This document shows positions 1 to 11,508 of a stretch of DNA of 64,000 nucleotides, in pieces (within the stretch, counting starts at the first letter, position 1; the number at the start of each line of letters is the position of its first letter). The notes beneath the pieces were generated by a model. That model ran no database searches, was not told the DNA's origin, and saw nothing but the letters and a program-made list of their open reading frames with translations. Where the stretch lies: NCBI RefSeq assembly GCF_964340395.1, contig NC_135551.1, positions 11,635,379 through 11,699,378 of the forward strand, written 5' to 3'. A program made the translations under genes and the position numbers. This stretch comes from Glandiceps talaboti (lineage: Eukaryota > Hemichordata > Enteropneusta > Spengelidae).

Positions 1-110
1 CGTTCACTGAATGTAATACCTGTTTCCATAGTGTCTTAAGTGATAGTCCAACAAGTTATTCACAGTCTTCCAGGTAATGATGTCATAGAGCCTTTTGTTA
101 TAACTGGTCT

Positions 111-174
111 AGCGGAGCTTCACGGAGCCTCACGAAGCCTTATATGTAGATCTAGCGGAGCTTCACGGAGCCGT
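111..174. repeat. Short direct repeat (two copies of a 21-bp word)
   Basis: The word CTAGCGGAGCTTCACGGAGCC occurs about 43 bp apart, with a related partial copy between. The flanking bases 1-375 show no convincing exon. The 73-residue minus-strand open frame here has no recognisable domain. Confidence 0.5.
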
Positions 175-375
175 AAAACTATTGTGTTGTCACACTGCTC
201 TCTAGCCTTCGAATGAAGTTTAAGTTCAAACACACGTGCACCAAACATGGAATGTATGGAATTTGGAACAATGCCCTCATGGGCTGAACTTGTAATCAAT
301 TCATATGACTCAATAATCTGAGGTTTGTTGACTTTGACCAAACAAATACTATAATAGCAAATCTGGCGTCTACAA

Positions 376-1332
376 CCAGTATTACATATTTCGTTGGGAT
401 TATTTCATCGCTGGTTTACCCTGTAAATTGTTACACTAGGCATGCCAAATACATGACATTGACATATTCATGCACTTGCAAGTATGGATGACATAGATGA
501 ACCAGTATTGAGATCAGAGCAGTTTGATTAGTATGTCACCAACATCAAACAAAACATCTGCTGCTGAACTCAAAGCACATGCAGAGACACTCAGGTGTGA
601 TTGACTATGCCATATACTGTAAGATTATGGCGATGATGATGATGATATCAGAGGATGATAGTCAACCATCTCTCTTTCAAATATGGGAAATGGAACTGAA
701 GCATAAGATATTACAAAAGCAAGCGCATGAGAAGGGTAATATAGATGCCATAAAAATGTGTTATTTACAATTTGTTATTACCTTTTCTATCCCTTTCACA
801 GTATGAATGCCATATTAATTATTGTGGTGATATTTTTTTTATGAATCCGAGTTTAAAAGGTAAACTACGTCAACAAGCTGGCTACGTGCAAGGGCTTGAG
901 TCTACATTAGCAAGTCAATGTGCACCTGATACACACTTACAAGCTAAGCACAGTCAATTACTTTGTTGATAATCATGTTTACAGGTGTTGCAAGGCTTGT
1001 TTCAGTTTACAAACAGGTTATTGCCATGCAAGCATGCATTTGTACTTGATGGAATTTTGAGAGTGAAAGATTCCACAAGATTCAAAACTGTTACCTTGAT
1101 TTTTAGGTCCTGAGTTACTAGTTACTGACTGACTATTTTCAAACTTATTTACTGTTTTAGGCTACACTAACAAGTATGTTTACATTAACCATGTTATCTC
1201 ACAGTTTTTATTTTGTTCCAGTGAAACTGTTTTGTTTCAGTGCATGGAGTTGATGTCTTGACAACTGCAGTTAATACTGTTATTGTATGGTTCTTTGTTT
1301 TCATATTTTGCAGCCCATGAATGTCACTATTT
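376..1332. repeat. Duplicated block A, copy 1 (paralogue at 25458-26415)
   Basis: About 950 bp are nearly collinear with 25458-26415, starting at ACCAGTATTACATATTTCG. Both copies hold two exon-like stretches on the plus strand. One contains SEDDSQPSLFQIWEMELKH (near 640-710). The other follows a CTTTCACAG acceptor near 800 and begins YECHINYCGDI. Conservation of these readings in both copies suggests exons of the gene family described at 24-26 kb. This copy carries different stops and indels and may be decayed. The homology stops abruptly at the ACTATTT near 1333. Confidence 0.75.
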
Positions 1333-2430
1333 GATTAACATATTAATAGGGATATTAGAATGGATGATATTAAGAATCAGTCAGTAAGCTACGTTGGACA
1401 ATGAGAGGTGTCTTTTAATCACTTTCAAATTTAATGATTAGTAATGATTAGTTTGTAATGATATCATATTTAGTGAAACATCATTAAGCAGAGTATGAGA
1501 AGTGGTGGAAAGAAGAAACAATATGTATAATTTACTTTGGAACTTATATTGACTGTCAAAGGGTCAACAAACCAATATTAAAAACTTATTAAAAACATTA
1601 ATTTTATTCTCTAAACTTTACCATTAGGGCAAGACCTGCTTGTAAATTAAGATATTTGGATTATTAATACAAATTAATTAGACTTGCTTTGACTCTTATG
1701 TAAATTCAAAGCATCACAGCAGAAATTGTTTGTACAATGTATAAAGTAAACTGGCCATGCACGTTATGACATGTACTTATGACTCTGTGTCCATATATTT
1801 TGACTGTAAACATTTTCTATAGACCTGTTGCCAGTTCCAAGATGCTTCAAGTGTCTCCCCATACAACACCTTATATTCAGAACATACAGGAGGGGTTGCA
1901 TGCACTACTCAGGGGATGGTTGTCACCCGACTGTACCCTGGGTTCACCCGTAAAATCCTTCTCTGTCGTTGATGACATTTTGTCTTTGTTCTATAAAATC
2001 ACTCGTAATTAAAGAGAGTCAACATGTCTTTCCATCATATCATGATGAAAATATTATTTCAAATGTAATAAAGATAAAACAAGCCGAAAGGTAACAACAT
2101 AGGTGACGTTGTCTCACACAATGTATCTTGGAACTAGAAAATCATCTATTACTTCTATTAATTAAAAACATGATCAATGGATCAGACAGATACGTTTATA
2201 AATTTCATATTTCACATAGAATTAGTGGAGGCCAACAAATAATCTGTGGTTACATACGTGTATGTGCAATAAAGGCAAGCAGTGCTACCTATAATGAAAA
2301 TAGTATGTCACTGAAAAAAGAACACATTGAACACCAGTGATATGTTGTAAAAAGTGAAAACACAAGTATTGTATGGATAAGATTTTTATATTTTAACCGT
2401 GCACCTTGATTGATTTGTAAAATATTATTA
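1333..2430. repeat. Duplicated block B, copy 1 (paralogue at 30167-31260)
   Basis: The sequence from TTGATTAACATATTAATAGG onward matches 30167-31260, and more weakly 54830-54970 plus 56540-56930. I see no coding potential that survives in all copies, so it is probably intronic or intergenic. In copy 1 it follows block A directly. In copy 2 about 3.75 kb separate the two blocks. Confidence 0.75.
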
Positions 2431-2620
2431 GCTAAACATAATTTTTTGCTTTTGCTTAGTGGAGGCCAACAAATAATCTGTGGTTACATACGTGTATGTG
2501 CAATAAAGGCAAGCAGTGCTACCTATAATAAAACAAGCATGTCACTGAGAAAACCTGGACACACTGAACACCTGCAGTTATATGTTGTAAAAAGTGAAAA
2601 CACAAGTATTGTATGGATAT
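2223..2620. repeat. Local tandem duplication, about 235 bp apart
   Basis: The segment beginning TAGTGGAGGCCAACAAATAA occurs near 2223 and again near 2457, each followed by the same CAATAAAGGCAAGCAGTGCT stretch. The block B copy at 31065 has it once, so this duplication is specific to copy 1. Confidence 0.75.
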
Positions 2621-3747
2621 GGTGTCCAATCCATGACAAAATTACAACTCCTCATTTTGCTATTCTTATTTCAATTTTACAACTCAAATATCTATTTTTC
2701 TGTTCTATATTCCATTTTACAATTAGTCATTCCAAAACTGAATGCAATTAAACAACTGAACTTTCATTTATGAATGAAATTTTACAACTCAACTTTCCAT
2801 TTTTTAATTTTGTATTCTATTTTCCATGTTTAATTCTGTATTCTATTGTACAGTTCGACATTCGATTACTCTGCTTCCTGTTTCATTCGACTGCTCATTC
2901 TTCTAAACCCAATTTCACAGTTACACATTTGATTTCAGGGTTCCACTATTCGACATTCTATTTCTCAGTTCAACATTGTATTTCACATTGAAGTTCAACA
3001 TTCTATTTCTCAGTTCAACATTTTGATTTCACGGTTCTACGATTCAACATTTTATCTTACAAATCAACATCACTACCTTCAAACTTAGTGTTCTAAATTT
3101 GATTTCACAATTAACATTACAAATTTGAATTTGGATATTCGAAATGCCCTGATACACTTGACTTACAGATTGAATTTGACGACTGCGTATTCACGCATGT
3201 GATGGCAAAGAAGTAAGGCCAGGAACCAGTGGCGGACAGACGTCTCGCTCATCACTTGACTGAGCAAGACGGTACCTCACAATTGCGGCACACATCCTGA
3301 ATGACGGTCCCGTGGATCGGGTCGCAGAAAGTCCTGCCTCAGGCTCTACACCACGCGGCAGCTCTGTGTGTACTAGTAGTAGTGGTCATACAGGTACACC
3401 TCAGGCAACGGTAGACACAAACCTGTGGGAAATGGTTACGCCATCGCGTCGAAACCAGATGACAAAATCTTCCCAGTTCCTGAACAGCAAAAAACCCAGA
3501 CTTGCGTCAAACTGGCGCAATTTACGTCCAGTAAGTTTACTACTAACTTGGACACACAAATTTTGCGCTCTCGCCAGCATTCATGATGTTTGTACAAAGG
3601 TACCATTTCTGAATGAAAGAATTCTATATGCGTGAATACGCAGTCGTCAAATTCAATCTGTAAGTCAAATGTGATATTTGAGTCGTAAAATTGAAATAAG
3701 AATAGCAAAATGAGGAGTTGTAATTTTGTCATGGATTGGACACCATA
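2618..3747. mobile_element. Non-autonomous TIR DNA transposon with a 7-bp target duplication
   Basis: The ends are perfect inverted repeats starting TATGGTGTCCAATCC and ending GGATTGGACACCATA. The first arm is about 72 bp. GTATGGA occurs on both sides (2611-2617 and 3748-3754), and the paralogous block at about 31196-31235 lacks the insert. The inverted repeat resumes inside: 3156-3205 pairs with 3625-3671. The right arm is therefore continuous (about 120 bp) while the left arm is interrupted by a roughly 460-bp degenerate minisatellite (2693-3155, words like TTCAACATTCTATTTC). The GC-richer core 3205-3620 holds an open frame (3312-3635) with a possible donor at 3528 (CCAGTAAGTT). It may be a relic of the autonomous parent's gene. 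A 7-bp duplication does not settle the superfamily. Confidence 0.85.
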
Positions 3748-3841
3748 GTATGGATATGATTATATTGTAACATAGTATATTAATTGGTTTTTTTTTAAAT
3801 TTTATTATAAACAATTTTTTGGCTTAGCAATTTGCACTCTC

Positions 3842-4880
3842 TGATCAATTTAAAGTGGGTTTCCTGACTATTCATCAGGCAGGTGTGGCACTGGTATCTA
3901 CAACTTCAAACAAGTAAACATTTTCCAGCATCTTTATCCCATGCAGAACACAGGTTGTAATACAAAGACATGTAGCTGTAACTCAGTAACCTATCATCAA
4001 CACTATATAATTGGGGGGTGGTTTTTTTTAATTTATTTTTTTTTATAAAAATGCTGTTTATTTGCTAATCTAACTATTTTCTGCTATTAGCTCATATTGC
4101 ATATATATGAAATCAAAATGGAATGTAGAAAATTATGAAAAAGTATCAACGGATTGTAAATGGTATGTTATGTATGCAGTCAGTTAATATAAAGCTATTC
4201 ATTATTTGTTATTGTATTCCAAACTCTGCAGTATTTTAAAACCAAATGTTTGAATCTCACATTTTCACATTACTGCCTTTTTTATCAGTGAACCAATGAC
4301 GATGACGTAGATGACATATTTTTGTGGAGGAGAAACTGTACCAATGGTTCTGCTAGACAACATATCACACCTACAAATTGATTCTAATCTGACATTGGCC
4401 TTTATGCTGACAATTGAGTACATGTATAAGAGTGACAGTACCTTCCTTCTTGCTTCTTTATCTGCTCCACATTCTACAAGATACTTGACAATACCAAGGT
4501 GACCTTTTTCAGCTGCAATATACAAAGGTCCTGCACCGTCCTGAAGAGTGAACAGAAGTATAATAAGAAGATAATTTATCAAAAATTATTACACCGTCTG
4601 AGTAACAATAAAGAGACGTCTTGCTAGTAATGTTGATGCATACGTGGCATAACAGCCAACAATTTGTATAACCCCATTTAGTCTGGTCTTTATAACCATA
4701 ACTAGTTAACTATCGTATTTTGATATTAATCAGATTACAGATTGTAATTATATACAATGTACAGAGAGTACCTGCATACAATATGAAATGATACAACCAA
4801 ATTAAACACTCTTCGAAATGTTACACCAACATTCCTGTTTTAAATCAATTCTTACGATTTCAACCATACATGTATATTTA
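3842..4880. repeat. Duplicated block with ankyrin exon, copy 1 (paralogue 31267-32430)
   Basis: Starting at CTGATCAATTTAAAGTGGGT, this stretch is collinear with 31267-32430, including the ankyrin exon and its flanking introns. It shows that the exon and its intronic context were duplicated together as one module. Confidence 0.8.
4442..4540 (-). CDS. Ankyrin-repeat exon (one 33-residue repeat)
   Basis: Read on the minus strand, a CTCTTCAG acceptor precedes 99 bp that encode exactly one ankyrin repeat (GAGPLYIAAEKGHLGIVK, then YLVECGADKEARRK). GTACTG follows as donor. The exon starts and ends on codon boundaries, so it can be added or removed without shifting frame. The repeat has the family signature G-x-x-PL-x-x-AA-x-x-GH-x-x-(I/V)V-x-x-L(V)-x-x-GA. 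Ankyrin repeats are protein-binding scaffolds, so the full protein's function cannot be told from this. Its nearest relative is the exon at 32005-32103, with over 70% identical residues by eye. The rest of the gene on this side lies outside the window or in undetected exons. Confidence 0.8.
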
Positions 4881-5150
4881 ATATGGGTTTATATACAAGA
4901 CAATCTTGGTTTACTCAGCTTCTAATAACCTATAGTAAATCTTTATGTTTTGAATCAGTTCTTACGATTTCAACCATACATGTATATTTAATATGGGTTT
5001 ATATACAAGACAATCTTGGTTTACTCAGCTTGTAATAACTTATAGTAAATCTTTATGTTTTGAATCAATTCTTACCATTTCAATCATATACTTCATATGG
5101 TTCATACATGTATACACAAGACAATCTTAGTTTACTCTTATAACCTAGTA
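4848..5150. repeat. 110-bp satellite, short array (about 2.5 copies)
   Basis: Tandem units carry TTCTTACCATTTCAACCATA and GACAATCTTGGTTTACTCAG. The same unit forms the larger array at 32407-33564 / 43286-43480. In all cases it lies just beyond the ankyrin exon block. Confidence 0.85.
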
Positions 5151-6170
5151 AATCTTTATCTTCATACTCTTAAACCCAAATCAACATTAGCAGTTGAATT
5201 ATTCAAAACAATCACAATATACTTAAATGTTCTGATGCTAAGTCATATGTGATTAATTTATGACAAAGAGATATAATTTATGTCAAGCCAAAAAGTACTT
5301 TTAGTTTTTGTTGCTCACTATCATTAACAACTTTAGATATAAATCACTGATTCATTGAATAAATCAAGACTCAGATATTTAAAGTTATATTTCCAGCAAT
5401 ATAACCATAGAACTAAGTAGCCAATCATTTCTATATTCCATTACTAATGAATCATACAGATACACAGACATTGACAAACTGATTCAGAATATTGACTAAA
5501 TATTATAATAATTTGCAACTAAATTTATTCAATTCATAATTAAGATGTGAGTAAAAGTCTCAGTGGTTTATATTTTAACATTGACTAAAAAGATGATATT
5601 TAAGTAACAGTAAAAGTATAACCCAATAGTTAAATTCAGGATTGTCTGATAATAGACACACTTACTGGAATGGAAACTTTCATACTTAACAAAGACTTCT
5701 AAATCATAATAATAAGGTGAATTAACTATGTGTTCAACTCATTGTTTCTGAAGAGACTTCTAAATCATAATAATATGGTTAATTAACTTTTTGCTCAACT
5801 CATTATTTTTTTTAACAGACTTCTAAATTATAATAATGTTTCTACGGACATAGACAAAGTCTTCTTCTAATTCCCAACACTAAACCTGAGGTTGATTGGG
5901 GTCTAAATTATGGTCCTAAAATTCTCTGCCAGGTTCATAACATTAATCATACATGTATAACAATGTCTACTCATAATTTAACTTAATAAAGTGATATTGA
6001 ATTAATTCACCCAAAATATACTAAAGGAGAAAATATTAATAGACATTGTCTATACATAGCAAGATACAGGATATTGAGACAAGGTCAGTCTGACTTGACA
6101 GTATTTCTCTAATAATACATATGCTGACATGTTTGTTATTCTCTCAATGAAAGGACTTTCAAATCTATTC
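5150..6170. repeat. Duplicated block D, copy 1
   Basis: The sequence around GTTCTGATGCTAAGTCATAT through TTCTACGGACATAGACAAAG is repeated at 43480-44277 and 52866-53520, with a shorter piece at 49640-49890. It contains repeated short AACTTCTAAATCATAATAAT words. I found no exon. From 5880 to 6170 it also matches 53500-53765. Confidence 0.75.
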
Positions 6171-6607
6171 AGTTTATTTTAATAGAAAATATCGACTTGA
6201 TCCTATGGCTGCAGCAATATGTCAGTTTTTGAATGTAAAGTATGAATGTGTCTAAATTGTGTGTATATATGTCTTCATTTTATAAAAAATGAATTAGCAA
6301 CAAAATTAATGCTTGGTATTACTCTTCTATATTACACTATGAATTGTGTGATTGTAATGGAATATGTTGATAGGGACATTGCGTTACATTTGGTTTTGAA
6401 GAGACACCATTCAAATACAACATACTGACAATTAATTTCCTTCTTTGCCCTCAACATGTAGTACATGTACAGTATAATAATTGTCATCTATGATTCTATG
6501 GTCTACTTATAACACTATACTCACACATACCCCACCTTTGGCATCTAAAAATAATTATTTAAATACACACTCAGGATTTGTCCTTCCACTTGCAATTGAG
6601 AAACATT
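6171..6607. other. No gene recognised; host sequence homologous to 27480-27545
   Basis: The end of the stretch (CACTATACTCACACATAC ... GAGAAACATT) matches 27490-27545 and marks the host sequence left of the retrotransposon insertion. The short open frame at 6246-6428 has no recognisable features. Confidence 0.4.
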
Positions 6608-7670
6608 CTATTGGAATGAGACAAGGTTGTATGTTGAGCACCTTTCTATTTTCCTTGTTTATAAACAACCTATCGAAATACATGGATAATGAACAGACAA
6701 CTGGTATTTATGTAGATGAAGGGTTACCATCAATTAGCATCTTAATGTATGCTGATGATATTGTCAATGTAGCAGACTTACCGATTACTTTATGACGTAA
6801 AATAAACCAACTTCGAAAGTTTTGTAATCAGTGGAAAATAAAAATCAACATTTCAAAATCAAAGATAAGATTATTGTATTTTCAAATGGGGATTCACTGA
6901 GAAATTACGAGAAGTGGTTTTTTGATGGAGAACAAATTGATGTAAAACATTACAATTATCTTGGCATGATAATTTCTTCTAGACTCTCTTGGTCACCTGC
7001 AAAACACAATTTAGTAGCTAAAGGGCTGGCAGCGTTAGTCTCAGTACAAACTGCCATTAGGAGGATGGGTGGAATGTCTGTTGAAAATGCATTCAAGATT
7101 TGTGATGCAGCCATAGTACCCATCGTTTGTTATGGAAGTGAAGTCTGCGGTTATGAAATTCAGATAGTATTGAACATGTACAATTAAAGTTCTGTAGATT
7201 TTTAACAGGTGTTAAAAGTAACGTCAACACTACAACATTTCTTGGTGAATGTGGTAGACTATTGTCTTCCATAATGTTTTTATTTTAAGAGGTGTATTTC
7301 ATAGTGTTTGAAATTAATAAGTATGGAGAATAACAGATATCCAAAGGAATGCTACACTATGCCAAGACGAGTAGATGAGGCGGTCGGTCAGGGTTACATG
7401 AGCTATTCATAGCAAGAATTTGCTTTTTAGATATGGTTTTGGAATGGCATGGTTGGAACAACAAGTTGGGAATTATGTAGTGTTTCTTAGAACTTTTACA
7501 CAGAGAATCAATGATTGTTATTGTCAAGAATGACATAATGGCATTACAAGCTCTATTAGACTCAGTCTGCACTGTTCATTTAAATCTTTCCTTGAACCAG
7601 AAAATTATTTAAATTATTTAAATTATAGTCGTAAGACTATTCAGGCAAATTTCCGTTGCTCAACTCATAA
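6608..7670 (+). pseudogene. 5'-truncated non-LTR retrotransposon (reverse transcriptase fragment)
   Basis: Translations show the reverse-transcriptase landmarks GMRQGCMLSTFLFSLFINNL (6616-6675) and YADD (6748-6759). They are followed by the post-RT region QWKIKINISKSK, YLGMIISSRLSW and GGMSVENAFKICDAAIVP, and then a C-terminal region ending near FRCSTHKL (about 7650-7670). The frame is broken several times: a stop at 6793-6795, frame changes near 6830, 6880 and 7160, and further damage to 7670. The left boundary, where host homology to 27540 stops and RT begins mid-domain, is a typical 5' truncation. This order (RT without a downstream RNase H) fits a LINE. I do not assign the clade. It is inactive. 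Confidence 0.85.
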
Positions 7671-7895
7671 GCTAAGGCCTAAAAAAATAAGTGTTTGTTC
7701 CGGTTACCCCACCTAGATTTTCACTGCCAACCATAAACTTTTTTTTATGTATTCGAGAAAAAAATAATAAAATTGCAAAAAATGGTGAAGTCTCACGAGA
7801 AATAGTGTCTTTGGAAACTGATATCAACTTAAAAACAAAACAAAATAAAACTGTTCTTCAAATCTGTAATGGATGTACATCTGATAGGAAGAAAG
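7671..7895. repeat. Dispersed repeat, inverted copy at 52640-52866
   Basis: It begins at CTAAGGCCT and contains CCGGTTACCCCACCTAG and GGATGTACATCTGAT. The reverse complement of 52640-52866 is clearly homologous, and 37118-37230 resembles it distantly. It directly follows the LINE coding end, so it may be that element's 3' tail, but the second copy has no LINE coding next to it. The open frame 7691-7939 runs through it, but nothing else supports it as coding. Confidence 0.65.
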
Positions 7896-7914
7896 ACCAT
7901 TTGGAAAATAATGG

Positions 7915-9813
7915 ACAAGCGACCTATCGGTCAGAATAGCTCCTCTGTTTTTTTGTTTTTTTATTGTTTTTTTATTTTGGTGACATGTAGAAGTGGTTCA
8001 GTTCTTCACTATGCAGTTTTGTTTTTATATATATAGCGATGTAATAAAGTGGTTACTGGTTTCATATGATGTCTCACTATAAAACACATTGTACACAGAA
8101 GTTGGTAATGTATTGTACTTTTATACCATAGTCACCATTTTATAACAAAAATCTACTGTTATGAAAAATTGCACAAAATCTCTGAAAAAAAAATGACTAG
8201 GAAATGCACACAAGAAAAAGAAAAAAAAGAAGATTTTGAGGTTGGCTATAAATAATTCCAGTGTCTTACAGCTTTAACCCTGGGAAATTTTAATGATGAA
8301 TGAAATAAACTAGGGATCTAAAATAATTTTGAGGCAATTTGAATTTCAATTTTCTAACAAATTTACCAAGTCAACAACATTCAACTTGTACTAGTTGTAG
8401 TAGATATATATAGGGAAGAAATGTATTAATCGCCATCTTAGTTTCCATATGGCGACAATCCCAAGTACCCGGAAGAAAGTCATTCTCAGCCATACGTTAC
8501 AGTGGTAACACTCGTTCATGTTCGATTACCTTTCATAAAGAAAACACAACGAAATGGTTGAAGTGATCTTTTTTTTAAAATTTCTTTTCATCACAAAAAC
8601 AAAATCTGTGTGATCAAAAGTGTTGTAAACTAAAACCAGAAAGAATTATCGGACTGGCTAAACTTCCCGCTGAACTGGAGTAAGGTCCAAGCCTCGATAG
8701 TATGTGAGCAAATCGTCTCAAACTAGCGATACAACTTTCAAAATATAACTTGACATGTCTTCATTTGTTAGAGTTATACAATTCAAGACGGGTTTTCACT
8801 CGAAAAAACAATTCTGTGAATAATGACACTCTGAACGCAGCAATTTCTCGGACGATGTTACCACTGTAACATATGGCTGGCAACGACTTGCTTCGGGTTA
8901 GTCCCTTGTGCATCCGGGTACTTGAGATTGTCGCCGTAGGGAAACTCACTTGTGCATTACCACATCAGTAATTTTGACGCTGTAATTTTGCCACCAAGAT
9001 TGATCGTACAAAAACAAAACTCCATAAATGAACCACAAAGTACTTTCCCTTTCAAAATGTGATAATTTTAGAAAGAGTATTATCGTTTTTATTGACGACT
9101 AACTCTGTCAAAAATCGTCCCATACACTTCAGTTCAGGCATGCCCGACTTCTCATAGAGCTCACTTGATCGTGAGGTGCGTATACTGGAATGAACCATTC
9201 TGTAGGAGGGTGGAGAATTTGGATTTGAAGTTTACAACCCTGTTTCGAACAAATATTTGTCATTTGGGTGCACAATGCGTAGAATTAAGACTACTGCACA
9301 TATTACATTGCTTGTTTGACGTCAATAGTGTCTTCTGAAAAGTTGCAGTTTACCTAAAGTCTCGCGGACTTATTTCCAATATGGCAGCGGTCATAATGCT
9401 CATTAACATATTCATTTTTTTTTAAATTACAAAAAAAAATCATAAAAAATAGAAAAGAAGAAGTGCTGACTTGAAATTAACAAATCTAAGTAAGCTATCC
9501 CCTGCGCATCAACACACCAGATATCAAAGCAATCTGACAAGAAGTTTTCAAGGAGATGATGAAAATGACATTGTATGAAAAAAAATCATAAAAAATTGAA
9601 AATGGCACAGATCAACTTGGCATGAACAAATCTGAATAGCCTCCCCCTAGGGAACATGCACACCAAATATCGAAGAATTCCGACTGTCACTTTCGGAGTA
9701 GATAATGAAAATATAAAAGTTTGACGGACACCTATGATTCACTCTACTCTCTATATACTCTATACAACCTATACCTAAAGCTACCCTTTCAGCTTTCGCT
9801 GACAGCGGAGCTA
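7915..9813. mobile_element. Non-coding element A, copy 1 (helentron/HINE-like)
   Basis: The whole 1.9 kb is repeated at 17815-19809, and its latter half at about 50670-52492. The 5' end is ACAAGCGACCTATCGG, then TAGCTCCTCTGT (copy 2 has TAGCTCCGCTGT). The 3' end is ACAGCGGAGCTA, the inverse of that word. A stem-loop TCAGC-TTTC-GCTGA lies just upstream of the 3' end. It contains two tandem copies of a roughly 145-bp unit (AAATCATAAAAAATAG..., 9437 and 9580) and a long internal inverted repeat (8440-8530 with 8850-8946). There is no significant ORF. I infer a non-autonomous rolling-circle element of the helentron type. A TIR-type MITE is the alternative. Confidence 0.75.
8440..8946. repeat. Long inverted repeat inside element A
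   Basis: The left arm contains GGCGACAATCCCAAGTACCC and GTTACAGTGGTAACA. The right arm contains their inverses (GGGTACTTGAGATTGTCGCC, TGTTACCACTGTAAC), about 95 bp per arm. Copy 2 (18335-18965) keeps the same structure apart from a nested MITE. It may be a MITE that joined the element before it spread. Confidence 0.7.
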
Positions 9814-9868
9814 AAAACCTAAACTAGACACTCACACAGAAAAAAATATACACTAAAAAACATAGACC

Positions 9869-9962
9869 CTCATATTCCCAGAGTGTGATGTCAAAGTATC
9901 GTACTATGAATTCCATACATTTCATATTACTATACTTTGAGGTCACACTATAGTAATATGGT
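9869..9962. repeat. Hairpin-forming inverted repeat (MITE-like, about 94 bp)
   Basis: The left half CATATT...GTGTGATGTCAAAGTAT pairs with the right half ATACTTTGAGGTCACAC...AATATG across a short loop. No clear target duplication was found. Confidence 0.55.
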
Positions 9963-10732
9963 CGGAACTACTTTGAATTATTTGTAAACATCATCAACCT
10001 AAACAGTTACGATGCTGTTGTTTAAAAATATGGTTTCCTTGCTAATCATGGATTGCCGAACATCGACCATCATCATTATCAGTTTAAACAGTGAACAAAT
10101 ACACCTCTTTTTGAAAAATCTTTCGCCTTTCGTACAGCCACTAACGTATGTAGACGTAGACACATGCTAACATCAACATCCTAAAAACCTCCAGTTGTGA
10201 TAGTTGTCCAATGCAGTGAAATCGTTTTCCGTTAAATTCAACTATTGGTAGAATATTTGAATGACCTTTGACAATGTATTTTTGAAAATTTCACAATGTT
10301 TTCAACATTTTATCTTGTCAGTGTTGATGTTTTTAGCGTATGACTCTGAACCCAGTTCTATGCATAACCGGTGTAGTAGGCATCCATTCGTTAGTCAGTC
10401 TCTCGATATGTCTAATTTTTTCTGATGAAAGTGTCTATATTTTATCAAAGAATTAATCACTGCTCTTGACAAACATCCTATCGTTGGCAAAATGTTCCCT
10501 ACCTGAAAGTCTGTGGTGTAATTTTACTGATCTCAGTATATACGTTAGTAGTAGTAATGACGGCAGCTGTCGCGGCGACTACATTTTGAAAACTGAATGA
10601 ACGTTAACAGCTGAGCGCTGTAGCCCCACCACTTCATAAAATCAATGTGCGTTCAGTGTAAGTTTGAGAATATTTTAGTTTAAAATTGTCCCTTTAATAC
10701 AACACAATAGCGGGTCTATGTATATAATAAAT

Positions 10733-10874
10733 TAATAATCTCCCAGTATTTCTCATTTGTGCTACATCATCTCGGACTCATGATTCCCCTATGTCTGTAT
10801 CCACGGCCGACATGAGGGGCATCATTCGTCCTTGATGACGTAGCACTCATTCAGATTACTGGGAGATTATATAT
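10733..10874. repeat. Near full-length hairpin, about 140 bp
   Basis: The ends ATAATCTCCCAGTA / TACTGGGAGATTAT are inverted. Pairing continues through GTGCTACATCATC / GATGACGTAGCAC and CATGATTCCCCTATGTC / GACATGAGGGGCATCATT to a loop of about 13 bases near TGTATCCACGGCC. It could be a MITE or a hairpin RNA precursor. The target duplication is not resolved because the flanks are AT-only. Confidence 0.65.
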
Positions 10875-11058
10875 AAAAATCTACTTACCCCACCTATTCT
10901 AAAATTGAGCATAATTGGAATCGCACAATTTTTTTTTTATTAGGCCTAAGTATTGAAATTTGTCATCATCTTAAGGTTCCGGTCAATTAGAGAAATTGTG
11001 TATATTGCAAGAATACCACAGCTGTAAACATTGTACAAAACGAATGCCACTTTCTATT

Positions 11059-11304
11059 TGTATGTTGTCCTCTATATAATGATATTACAGATGAGTTCTT
11101 TCTATCACTGAGAACACATACATATGAACATAAGCTGTCCTCTATATAATGATATTAGAGATGCGTTCTTTCCATCACTGAGAACACGTACATATGAACA
11201 TAAGCTGTCCTCTATATAATGATATTAGAGACGAGTTCTTTCCATCACTGAGAACACATACATATGAACATAAGCTGTCCTCTATATATAATGATATTAG
11301 AGAT
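11059..11304. repeat. 70-bp satellite, left part of array (about 3.5 copies)
   Basis: The unit contains GTCCTCTATATAATGATATT and GAGTTCTTTCCATCACTGAG. It is the same satellite as at 15959-17482. The two parts were one array before the Gypsy element inserted, since the unit sequence is cut within ATTAGAGAT|GAGTTC. Confidence 0.9.
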
Positions 11305-11473
11305 TGTCATGTATTAAGTATATGAGACATCAATGTATGAATATGCATGAGGATTAGACCCATTGCATGCTGGGTAGTAAGTCAATAAAAGATGGCTGAC
11401 TAGTTAAATCTGTGTGGCTTTGTGTAGTTCAATCTGACCCAATCCTTCCCTATCAGTGACCATAGACACGACA
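11305..11473 (+). repeat. 5' LTR of the Ty3/Gypsy element (169 bp)
   Basis: It starts TGTC and ends GACA, and is identical base for base to 15790-15958 by eye. It contains AATAAA (11384-11389). The target-site duplication GAGAT lies at 11300-11304 and 15959-15963. A candidate primer-binding site, TGGCGACGAGG, begins at 11476, two bases after the LTR. The matching tRNA was not determined. Confidence 0.95.
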
Positions 11474-11508
11474 ACTGGCGACGAGGATAAAAGAAAAACA
11501 CTTCGGAG

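Larger units (their letters stand above)
9814..11058. other. Intergenic stretch with two hairpins, no gene seen
   Basis: I found no exon with supportable splice sites or domain. The only structured parts are the two inverted-repeat segments listed separately (9869-9962 and 10733-10874). Confidence 0.5.

Noticed and set aside
1779-2012. 77-codon open frame in block B
   Set aside because: The paralogous copy at 30650-30840 has indels in this stretch and no splice signals surround it.
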